64,000 nt of DNA from Oscillospiraceae bacterium (GTDB taxonomy: Bacteria; Bacillota; Clostridia; Oscillospirales; Ruminococcaceae). Made by a program: the position numbers and the translations under genes. Position 1 is the stretch's first letter; the number at the start of each line of letters is the position of its first letter. The notes under the pieces are model-generated. The model did not search any database, was not told the DNA's origin, and was given only the letters and a program-made list of their open reading frames with translations. The stretch spans positions 248,001-312,000 of the forward strand of contig JAFRTG010000021.1 of assembly GCA_017427265.1 (NCBI GenBank). The letters run 5' to 3'. Below, piece by piece: positions 27,086 to 34,550 of this stretch.

Positions 27086-28147
27086 ATGATCCTGAAAAAC
27101 CTGCTCTTTGAGGGCAAACTGACAGATATCACGGTGGAGGACGGCAAAATCGCGGCGATCGCTCCGGCATCGGGCAGCGGCGCCGGCGAGGACTGCACCG
27201 GTCTTTCCGTGATTCCGGGACTGGTCGATATGCACGCACACGGCTGCGTCGGCAAGGACACCATGGACGGCGAATTCGAGGAGATGTGCGAGTTCCTTGC
27301 AAAGAACGGCACGACCTCATGGCTGCCGACCACGATGACGCAGAGCTATGAAGCCATCAAGCGCGTCACCGAGGGCAACCGCAATGTCAAAGGTACGCAT
27401 ATTCTGGGATTCCATATGGAAGGCCCGTACATCAATGCCAAGAAGAAGGGCGCGCAGAACGGCAAGTTCATCCGGAATCCCGATCTTGCAGAATTCAAAT
27501 CGCTGGACGGAATGCGTGTCGTGACAATCGCACCGGAGCTGGAAGGCTCTATGGAATTCATCCGGGAATGCGGCGCGCTGGTCTGCATCGGCCATACGGA
27601 TGCGGATTATGACACCTGCATCAAGGCGATCGAGGCGGGTGCAAACTGCCTGACGCATACCTTCAATGCCATGCCCGGCATTCATCACAGAGAGCCCGGC
27701 CCGATTCCGGCCGCCCTTGAGAAAAATATCTACGTGCAGGCCATTACGGACGGACTGCATCTGCACCCGGCCGTCGTCATGATGCTGTATAAAATGTTCG
27801 GCCCGGAGCGCATGGTCATCATCAGCGATTCGATGCGCGCAACCGGTCTCGGCGACGGCATTTACGAATTCGGCGGACAGGATATCGAGGTCAAAAACGG
27901 CGTCGCACGCACAATGGACGGTGCGATTGCAGGCTCGACCTCTACGCTGTGGCGCTGCGTCCAGCAGGCGACCCGCTTCGGCGTGCCGTTTGAGGATGCT
28001 GTCCGCATGGCGACCAGAACGCCCGCTGACATGATCGGTGCACCGGAAAAGGGACGCATCGAGGTCGGCGCGGACGCTGATCTCATTCTGCTTGACAAGA
28101 ACCGCGAGATCGCAAAGGTCATGATCTCAGGCGCGTTCTTTGCATAA
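27086..28147 (+). CDS. nagA: N-acetylglucosamine-6-phosphate deacetylase
   Basis: A 353-residue amidohydrolase that deacetylates GlcNAc-6-phosphate. GLVDMHAHG holds the first metal-binding histidines, HMEGPYI the metal-bridging Glu, GHTDAD and LTHTFNAMPG further ligands, and ISDSMRATG the catalytic Asp region. A GGAAAGGAGA sequence (27071-27080) sets the ATG at 27086; the reading frame continues upstream only inside the previous gene. It supplies glucosamine-6-phosphate, the product that GlmS makes elsewhere in the window. nagB is not adjacent. Confidence 0.94.
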   Translation: MILKNLLFEGKLTDITVEDGKIAAIAPASGSGAGEDCTGLSVIPGLVDMHAHGCVGKDTMDGEFEEMCEFLAKNGTTSWLPTTMTQSYEAIKRVTEGNRNVKGTHILGFHMEGPYINAKKKGAQNGKFIRNPDLAEFKSLDGMRVVTIAPELEGSMEFIRECGALVCIGHTDADYDTCIKAIEAGANCLTHTFNAMPGIHHREPGPIPAALEKNIYVQAITDGLHLHPAVVMMLYKMFGPERMVIISDSMRATGLGDGIYEFGGQDIEVKNGVARTMDGAIAGSTSTLWRCVQQATRFGVPFEDAVRMATRTPADMIGAPEKGRIEVGADADLILLDKNREIAKVMISGAFFA

Positions 28148-28211
28148 TATCAGGTATCTGACAAAGTATGAAATGCGGATGCTGTTCCGGAAATCCCTTT
28201 GGCAGGGGATT

Positions 28212-28250
28212 GGGGACAGCGTCCCCATTATGATGCATCGCAGATACCGC
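28212..28250 (+). repeat. Short dispersed repeat, copy 1
   Basis: A GGGGAC/GTCCCC hairpin (28212-28226) is followed by CATTATGATGCATCGCAGAT and ACCGC. A similar hairpin plus tail occurs at 56478-56516, and the tail alone recurs at 36857-36876. All three are intergenic. Confidence 0.4.
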
Positions 28251-28275
28251 TATCAATGAAAAGAGGTAATTTTTT

Positions 28276-29334
28276 ATGCAGACAGTTCTGGTACTGTTTG
28301 GCGGCGTATCGCCGGAGCACGCAGTTTCGCTGGTTTCGGCAGAGGCCGTGCTGCGCAATCTGAACAAGGAAAACCGCAGGGTTCTGCCGGTCGGCATCAC
28401 GCTTTCGGGCAAATGGATGCTGTTCGGCGGCGACGATTATGCCGATATTGCTGCGGACAAATGGGAAGACAATCCCGCAAACCGCACGGCGTTTCTTTCG
28501 CCGGAGCGCGGTGCGGGGCTTTGTATTTTCGGAGAAAACGGCGTCGAGACGGTTCCGGTTGATGTGATCTTCCCGGTTCTGCACGGCGAAAACGGCGAGG
28601 ACGGCTCGATTCAGGGTCTGTTCCAGCTGTCCGGCATCCCGTATGCGGGCTGTCATGTCTGTGCGGCCGCTGCGTCGATGGACAAATCCGTGACAAAGCT
28701 GATTGCGGCAACAACGGGCGTCCGGCAGGCAGAATGGCTGACGCTCTGCCGTGCGGATTTCCGCCGCGATGCAGACGCCATGTGCATAAAGATTACTGAA
28801 AAGTTCGCATTTCCTGTGTTTATCAAGCCGTGCAGCACAGGCTCGTCGGTCGGCGTTTCCAAGGTCAAGACTGCGGCGGAGCTGCTTCCGGCGCTGGAAA
28901 ACGCATTCAAATATGACAGCAAGATTCTTGCTGAGGAATTCATCAACGGCCGCGAGATTGAAGTCGCGGTGCTCGGCAATGAGGAGCCGAAGGCCGCAAC
29001 TGCCGGCGAAATCGACGCAGGTGCGGAGTTTTACGATTATGAGACCAAGTATGTGACCTCGACCTCGCAGGCATACATTCCTGCCCGCATCAGCAGCGAG
29101 CTGAATGCGCAGGTGCGCGAGTGGGCGGTCAAGGTCTACAGCGCGCTCGGCTGCGCAGGCCTTTCCCGCGTGGACTTCTTTGTCACGCGCGACACGAATG
29201 AAATCGTGTTCAACGAGATCAACACTTTGCCCGGTTTTACGCCGATTTCGATGTATCCGAAGATGTGGGCGGCAGAGGGCGTGCCGTTCGCAGAGCTGCT
29301 TGACCGCGTGATCGCGCTGGCGCTGGAGGGCTGA
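28276..29334 (+). CDS. ddl: D-alanine--D-alanine ligase
   Basis: A 352-residue ATP-grasp ligase that makes the D-Ala-D-Ala dipeptide for peptidoglycan. LFGGVSPEHAVSL, VLHGENGEDGSIQG, IKPCSTGSSVGVSKV and NEINTLPGFTPISMYP are family signatures, with metal-binding Glu and Asn in the last. AAAGAGGT precedes the ATG. murF begins 4 bases after the stop and uses its product. Confidence 0.95.
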   Translation: MQTVLVLFGGVSPEHAVSLVSAEAVLRNLNKENRRVLPVGITLSGKWMLFGGDDYADIAADKWEDNPANRTAFLSPERGAGLCIFGENGVETVPVDVIFPVLHGENGEDGSIQGLFQLSGIPYAGCHVCAAAASMDKSVTKLIAATTGVRQAEWLTLCRADFRRDADAMCIKITEKFAFPVFIKPCSTGSSVGVSKVKTAAELLPALENAFKYDSKILAEEFINGREIEVAVLGNEEPKAATAGEIDAGAEFYDYETKYVTSTSQAYIPARISSELNAQVREWAVKVYSALGCAGLSRVDFFVTRDTNEIVFNEINTLPGFTPISMYPKMWAAEGVPFAELLDRVIALALEG

Positions 29335-29337
29335 CCG

Positions 29338-30774
29338 ATGGCGTTGCTCAGCGAAAAACCGGATGTCCGGATGCAGGCGGCGGAGATTGCGGAGCTGCTC
29401 GGGACAGAATTGCAGAATTGCGCAGATGCGTCGTTTTCGGTTGCAGGGTTCAGCACGGATACGCGCACAATCGCGCCGGGGAATTGCTTTATCGCGCTGA
29501 AGGGCGAGAACTTCAACGGCAATGCCTATGCGAAACAGGCGGCGGAAAAAGACGCTGTTTTGTGCGTATTATCTGAGAAACCGCAGGAGGATCCGGGCGT
29601 GCCGTATCTGCTTGTGCCGGATACGGTCACAGCATACGGCCAGATTGCGCACCGTTATCTGCTGAAATGCAAGCAGAACGGTCTGCGTGTGATCGGCGTG
29701 ACCGGCAGCAGCGGCAAGACGACGGTCAAGGACATGACCGCGCATGTGCTCGCTGCGAAATACCGCACATTTGCGACATCCGGCAACCATAACAACCATA
29801 TCGGCGTGCCGTATACGATTCTGCATATGCCGGAGGATACCGAGGCGGCGGTGATCGAAATGGGCATGAACCACGCCGGTGAGATCCATTATTTGTCTGA
29901 TATTGCGGAGCCTGATTTCGCAATCATCACGAATATCGGCACCGCGCACATCGGCAACCTCGGCTCGCAGGAAAACATCATGAAGGCGAAGCTGGAGATT
30001 CTGGACGGCATGAAGGACGGCGGCCGGAACGGCGTACTGATCGTTTCCGCGGACGACCGGATGCTCTATGCAGCGCGGGAGACGATTTCTGCACGGACGG
30101 CGATGCGGTTCAGCACGGTCTGCGGCGGCGATGCGCAGCTGTCTGCGGAGAACATTGATGAAAGCGCCGATTTTACGCGCTTTACAATTCGCAGTGCGGA
30201 CGGTGCGGAAGCAGAGGCAGTGCTCCTGATGACTGGCATCCATAATGTCACGGACGCTTTGCTTGCCGTGCAGGCCGGTCTGCAAATCGGCATGACGTTG
30301 CAGGAATGCGCAGAAGCACTCAGCAGCTTTGTGCCCGGCGCGATGCGCTCGGAGCGCGTGAAGATCGGAAATGTCACGATTATACGCGATTATTACAATG
30401 CGAATCCTGAGGCGATGGCAGCGGCGCTGCAGTCGCTCGGCACGATTGCGGGCGACGCGCAGAAATGGGCGGTGCTCGGCAATATGAATGAACTCGGCGA
30501 ATATGCCGCAGCACGGCACAGTGCGCTCGGCACGCTCTGCCGGGAATATGCCGACAGGGCATTTTTCTGCGGCGAAAATTATAAGGATTTTGCGGAAGGC
30601 TTCGGCAGCGGCGAGACCGCATTTGCGGAGCAGGATGCGTTGATCGAAGCACTGCGCGGCGTACTGGACGGCTATGCCGGCGAGCCGGTCTGTGTGCTCA
30701 TCAAGGGCTCCCGCGGGATGCACATGGAGCGCGTCAATGATATGCTGGAGGAACGGTTCAAAGCCGGTCTGTAA
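29338..30774 (+). CDS. murF: UDP-N-acetylmuramoyl-tripeptide--D-alanyl-D-alanine ligase
   Basis: A 478-residue Mur ligase that adds the Ddl product to the UDP-MurNAc-tripeptide. It has the small N-terminal domain, the ATP loop GVTGSSGKTTVKD, NHNNHIGVPYT, and the C-terminal IRDYYNANPEAMAAAL region. The start lies 4 bases after ddl, and the GAGGGC at the end of ddl can serve as its ribosome binding site. Gene order ddl-murF is a common pairing. Confidence 0.95.
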   Translation: MALLSEKPDVRMQAAEIAELLGTELQNCADASFSVAGFSTDTRTIAPGNCFIALKGENFNGNAYAKQAAEKDAVLCVLSEKPQEDPGVPYLLVPDTVTAYGQIAHRYLLKCKQNGLRVIGVTGSSGKTTVKDMTAHVLAAKYRTFATSGNHNNHIGVPYTILHMPEDTEAAVIEMGMNHAGEIHYLSDIAEPDFAIITNIGTAHIGNLGSQENIMKAKLEILDGMKDGGRNGVLIVSADDRMLYAARETISARTAMRFSTVCGGDAQLSAENIDESADFTRFTIRSADGAEAEAVLLMTGIHNVTDALLAVQAGLQIGMTLQECAEALSSFVPGAMRSERVKIGNVTIIRDYYNANPEAMAAALQSLGTIAGDAQKWAVLGNMNELGEYAAARHSALGTLCREYADRAFFCGENYKDFAEGFGSGETAFAEQDALIEALRGVLDGYAGEPVCVLIKGSRGMHMERVNDMLEERFKAGL

Positions 30775-30794
30775 CAATCGCAGAGGATGGTAAC

Positions 30795-31421
30795 ATGGAA
30801 ATGGATTTCGTCTGTGCCGCGCTGGAGGCGGTGCTGTTTACAGCCGGAGAGCCGACCGAGACAGACCGTCTTGCAGAGGCGCTCGGCCTGAGCCGCGAGG
30901 AAATCGAATCGGCGGCGCATACACTGGAAACCGCGCTGGAGGCATCCGGCAGCGGTTTGCAGGTGCTGCACCTCGGCGACAGCTTTCAGCTGACGACCCG
31001 TGCGGCATATGCAGAGCAGATTCGTGCGGCGCTGGAGGTCAAGCGGAACACGCCGCTTTCCAATGCGGCCATGGAAGCGCTGACGATCATTGCGTACAAC
31101 CAGCCGGTGACGAAGGGCTTTGTGGAGCGCGTCCGCGGTGTGGACAGCGGCTCGGTCGTGAATACGCTGGTTGACCGCGGCCTGCTGGAGGAAGCAGGGC
31201 GGATTGAGGTGCCGGGGCGTCCGGTGACCTACCGCACGACGGCGCATTTTCTGCGGACATTCGGGCTGGAATCGCTGGCCGATCTGCCGCCGCTCCCGGT
31301 GAGCGGGGATACGGATTTGTTTGAGGTGCAGCCGGAGGAGGAAGATATGCTGCCGGAAGTGCAGGATTCCGAAACGGAGCAGGAGCAGGACAATCATGAA
31401 ACCGTTGAGTATTCAGAATAA
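30795..31421 (+). CDS. scpB: Segregation and condensation protein B
   Basis: A 208-residue protein with the tandem winged-helix pattern of ScpB (AALEAVLFTAGEP at the start, ALTIIAYNQPVTK and VDRGLLEEAGR in the second domain), which joins ScpA and SMC in chromosome condensation. The last 40 residues are acidic and variable. It lies 20 bases after murF; scpA is not in the window. A terminator shared with the convergent gene follows. Confidence 0.93.
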   Translation: MEMDFVCAALEAVLFTAGEPTETDRLAEALGLSREEIESAAHTLETALEASGSGLQVLHLGDSFQLTTRAAYAEQIRAALEVKRNTPLSNAAMEALTIIAYNQPVTKGFVERVRGVDSGSVVNTLVDRGLLEEAGRIEVPGRPVTYRTTAHFLRTFGLESLADLPPLPVSGDTDLFEVQPEEEDMLPEVQDSETEQEQDNHETVEYSE

Positions 31422-31427
31422 ACAGAA

Positions 31428-31470
31428 CAAACACCGTACAAAGCTGATTCAGCCTTGAACGGTGTTTGCT
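31428..31470. terminator. Bidirectional terminator between scpB and the sigma partner gene
   Basis: CAAACACCGT (31428-31437) pairs with ACGGTGTTTG (31459-31468), with an inner GCTG/CAGC helix. It lies in the 50-base gap between convergent genes. Confidence 0.75.
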
Positions 31471-31471
31471 T

Positions 31472-33046
31472 TTACTGTTCAGATTCGGTATCCGTGATGT
31501 TCTCCTGCATTTCTGAGAGATCCGGGAACTGCACAGGCATTGCTTCTTCGTCAAACGCGATCTGATTAACAACGATGAAATCAGCAAAACTGCCGTCGCT
31601 GTGGTAACCGAGATACTTCATAATCACGCCGGTCTGCGTGTCAACAAAGAAATTGAACAAATCAATATCAGGTACGCCGCCGCTGACGGATTCACAGTGC
31701 TCTCTGTTCAGACGCCCCTTGATGGATACGCATTCCCGTCCGGCGAGCGTTACGATTCCGCTAATATCCCAGCTGTCAAAATCGTAAAGGTAGATGAGCG
31801 CCCGTGTGTATCCTTCCAGAGCCTCTGCTGCAATATTTCCGCAGTTTGAAAGCGGCAGCCGGTTTTCCCAAACCACTTCTCCTTCGGAGCCAATCCGGCA
31901 CTGTTCTGCTTTTGTGAGCGGTTTATAGTCCCGGCGATGCACAGCATTGTGATCCCCACTCGGATAAACAGTATCCCCGGAAAGCTCGTGCTGATATGTG
32001 CCGTCAGAGAAGTGCACATCTCTGTACGGCAGACGCCATACGTAGTCTGGGTCAAGGGCATAGCTCGCCTCGCCGGTACTGTCCTCGGCGGACGGCGCAT
32101 CACGGAGATAATCTGCATCATCCGTTAAATTCAGCAGCATCTCAATATTCGGACTCAGATAGCGTTCTGACTCCGCATACGCACAGCCTGAATTGAGGTT
32201 TGTCTGGAAAACGCACTTGATCTGCTCGCAGCTGAACGGCTCAGTCATGCCGTCGTATCCGCAGCGGACAATGCCGGAGGCCTGCTCATAGTATTCCGCG
32301 GAGTTGCAGATCATATCATAGATGCTATCCTTGCTTGTCGGATCACAGCCGCTGCGCTTGTTCCAAAGGACGTTTTCCCAGATATCAGCCTCATTCATGG
32401 TCTGCGGATCGCACCAGACAAGCTGCTTATTGAGCGAATCCGGATCCGTGGGACTGACCGCCGCACGGAGCGCCGCATCGGCTTCTGCGGAGATTTCCCA
32501 GCAGGAAGAGGCTGCGGTGTCGTTCCGGTAGAGTTCGACCGTCTGATCCGGATACTGCTTCAGACTGAACGCTCTGCCGTGATTGTAAACATAGACTGTA
32601 TTGATTTCGCCGTCCGGATGCGGCGTGTTAATGTCGGTTTCAATCCATTCTGCTTTTGTGAGTGCCTGTGCAAGCACGGCGCTCTGCGCGGATGTCAGCT
32701 TCATCGCATACGGCGCATAGGCGGGGGCAACGGTCAGAACAATATCAAAGCTGTCTGATGCAAAGGGCGCAGCCAGAGTTGTGCGTTCCGCAGCGGATTC
32801 TGCCGGACTGCGTTCCGTGACGGGCGCACTGTCCTGCACAGCGGAATGCATCGAACCGGTTTTCTTCGGCAGCAGAATCAGAACGGCTGCGAGCGCACAG
32901 CAGGCCGCAGCGCCGCCGAGCACCAGACCCGGCATCCGGCTGCGGTGCGGATGCTGCCGCGCATACTCAGCTGCGCGGGCATTTGCCTTCTGCTGAAATC
33001 GCGGGTTGATATCGCGCATCATGTTTGTGAGATCGCGGTCTGTCAT
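31472..33046 (-). CDS. Membrane-anchored partner of the ECF sigma factor (putative anti-sigma)
   Basis: A 524-residue protein with a short cytoplasmic N-terminus (1-37), one membrane helix (about 38-59) and a large outer domain. Its start overlaps the sigma gene stop by 4 bases, the usual arrangement for sigma/anti-sigma pairs. The inner segment is short for a canonical zinc anti-sigma domain, with no HxxxCxxC visible. The outer C-terminal region, with FFVDTQTGVIMKYLGYH and nearby strands, resembles the LolA/RseB-like fold seen in regulators of extracytoplasmic sigma factors. The role as anti-sigma or sensor is inferred from position and topology. Confidence 0.72.
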   Translation of the reverse strand: MTDRDLTNMMRDINPRFQQKANARAAEYARQHPHRSRMPGLVLGGAAACCALAAVLILLPKKTGSMHSAVQDSAPVTERSPAESAAERTTLAAPFASDSFDIVLTVAPAYAPYAMKLTSAQSAVLAQALTKAEWIETDINTPHPDGEINTVYVYNHGRAFSLKQYPDQTVELYRNDTAASSCWEISAEADAALRAAVSPTDPDSLNKQLVWCDPQTMNEADIWENVLWNKRSGCDPTSKDSIYDMICNSAEYYEQASGIVRCGYDGMTEPFSCEQIKCVFQTNLNSGCAYAESERYLSPNIEMLLNLTDDADYLRDAPSAEDSTGEASYALDPDYVWRLPYRDVHFSDGTYQHELSGDTVYPSGDHNAVHRRDYKPLTKAEQCRIGSEGEVVWENRLPLSNCGNIAAEALEGYTRALIYLYDFDSWDISGIVTLAGRECVSIKGRLNREHCESVSGGVPDIDLFNFFVDTQTGVIMKYLGYHSDGSFADFIVVNQIAFDEEAMPVQFPDLSEMQENITDTESEQ

Positions 33047-33600
33047 AACAAGCCCTCCTTTTTGAGGTACGCTTCCAGCTTCCGGCGTGTGCGCATGAGC
33101 GATTTTCGGACATGCGGACCGGAAAGCCCGAATTTCCTTGCAATATCCCGCGGAGCGGTCTCATTGTGCCAGCGCTCCGTGAAGATGGTCTGTGCATCGT
33201 CGGAAAGGGTATCGAGGAAGCGCTCGACGGCCTCTGTCAGCAGCCGCTGCTGAATGATATCCTCGACGCCTTCGGACGCGGGGACAGCTTCGCTGATTCC
33301 GTCAAGGGGAACCGGACTGCGTCCGCCGCCTCTTTTCTGCGCAGACGCTTTGCTTTGCATGTCGATTGCAGTGCGCTGCGTGATTGTGGCGAGGAAGGCT
33401 TCGAGGTTTTCGGGTGCAGCGGGCGGAATTGCGCGCCACAGCTTCATCATGACATCGTTGACGCATTCCTCGGCATCCTCCTGCGTATTGAGATATTTGC
33501 GCGCATTCCGCAGGCAGGCCGCGCCGTATTTGCGGAATGTTTCGTGAACGGCCTGTTCATCGCGCTGCTGAAACAGTGCAATGATCTGCTGATCTGTCAT
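33043..33600 (-). CDS. ECF-type RNA polymerase sigma factor
   Basis: A 185-residue sigma factor with region 2 (EECVNDVMMKLWRAIP) and region 4 (DIARKFGLSGPHVRKSLMRTRRKLE) and no region 3, as in the ECF group. The ATG at 33600 follows AAGGCGGTG, and longer in-frame starts run into non-conserved sequence. It is translationally coupled to the membrane partner downstream and probably directs a small envelope-response regulon. I saw no secure autoregulatory promoter in the 213 bases upstream. Confidence 0.88.
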   Translation of the reverse strand: MTDQQIIALFQQRDEQAVHETFRKYGAACLRNARKYLNTQEDAEECVNDVMMKLWRAIPPAAPENLEAFLATITQRTAIDMQSKASAQKRGGGRSPVPLDGISEAVPASEGVEDIIQQRLLTEAVERFLDTLSDDAQTIFTERWHNETAPRDIARKFGLSGPHVRKSLMRTRRKLEAYLKKEGLL

Positions 33601-33754
33601 GCTGACACCGCCTTTCCGGAGGAGACGGATCCTTTGCCCCTCTGTAAATATCAGTCGGGAACCGTGCAGAACTGTACCCTGCCTGCAGTGAATATTGTCT
33701 GCTGTTTCTGTTCCGTCACAACCGCGTCCTGCGTCCGCCGAAAGAGCAGGCCAA

Positions 33755-33801
33755 GAAAAAAAGAGCGCATTCCGGTTCCGATGAAATCCGGAATGCGCTC
33801 T
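33755..33801 (-). terminator. Terminator after comF
   Basis: AGAGCGCATTCCGG (33762-33775) pairs perfectly with CCGGAATGCGCTCT (33788-33801). On the minus strand the stem is followed by seven T residues. Confidence 0.9.
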
Positions 33802-33813
33802 GAACGTGAGCAT

Positions 33814-34509
33814 TCAGATGTTTGAATCCGCCGGATTCGGCTCGCGGATTCTTGCGCAGACAGTCGCAATATAAATCCATTCCGCGCCCGCATCCCGCAG
33901 CAGATCGGTGCATCTGCGGAGCGTGCTGCCCGTCGTGAGCACATCATCAACCAGAAGAATCCGCTTGCCCTCCAGATTTCCGCCGCAGAACCGGAACCGC
34001 TGCGCATAAACCGAACGTGCCTCGGCAGGCAGCTCATGCTGTCTGAGCGAGGTCTGCTGTTCCGTCAGCAGATCGCCCCGCGCCGGAATATCCAGCGCTT
34101 TCGCAATCGCTCTGCCGAGATTTTCCGCATGTGCGTAGCCCTGCGTGCGGCGGCGGCGTCTGGCAACCGGTACCCATGTCACAAATGAAATGGATTCCGG
34201 CGCGCATTCCGTCCGTATGAGCAGTGCAAGCTGCTCTGCAGCAAAATTTGCAAATCCGCGGTCGCCCTCCTTCATGGCAATGATGCCGTTGCGGGCAACA
34301 TCTTTATAGGAGAACAGCACAGTGCCGCCGTCCCACGGCTGCGCGGACTGATCGGCCGCCCAGTCGGCATAGCGGATGCGCAGGGCAAGCAGTGCATCGA
34401 GGCACTCTTTGCAGATCTGCTGGTCGTAGGGGATTTTGGCGTAGCAGCAGTCACAGCGGTTCGGATAAGGCAGATCAAGCAGGCGCATTTTGAGATTCGG
34501 ATAGAGCAT
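33814..34509 (-). CDS. comF: ComF-family phosphoribosyltransferase-like protein
   Basis: A 231-residue protein. The N-terminal zinc-ribbon-like part holds CDCCYAKI and an ICKEC pair, and the C-terminal PRTase domain carries ILLVDDVLTTGSTL, the phosphoribosyl pyrophosphate loop. The family (ComFC/GntX) is needed for DNA uptake in some bacteria. GTGAGGG precedes the ATG at 34509; an ATG at 34551 is possible but less well supplied. It follows recD2 in the same direction, a pairing that suits DNA processing. Confidence 0.88.
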   Translation of the reverse strand: MLYPNLKMRLLDLPYPNRCDCCYAKIPYDQQICKECLDALLALRIRYADWAADQSAQPWDGGTVLFSYKDVARNGIIAMKEGDRGFANFAAEQLALLIRTECAPESISFVTWVPVARRRRRTQGYAHAENLGRAIAKALDIPARGDLLTEQQTSLRQHELPAEARSVYAQRFRFCGGNLEGKRILLVDDVLTTGSTLRRCTDLLRDAGAEWIYIATVCARIREPNPADSNI

Positions 34510-34550
34510 CGGTAATCCCTCACTTTCGGCAGCGGCCGGCAACGACCGCA

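Noticed and set aside
33601-33754. Autoregulatory ECF promoter upstream of the sigma gene
   Set aside because: A TTGTGACGGAAC-like stretch is present on the minus strand, but I could not pair it with a credible -10 at standard spacing.
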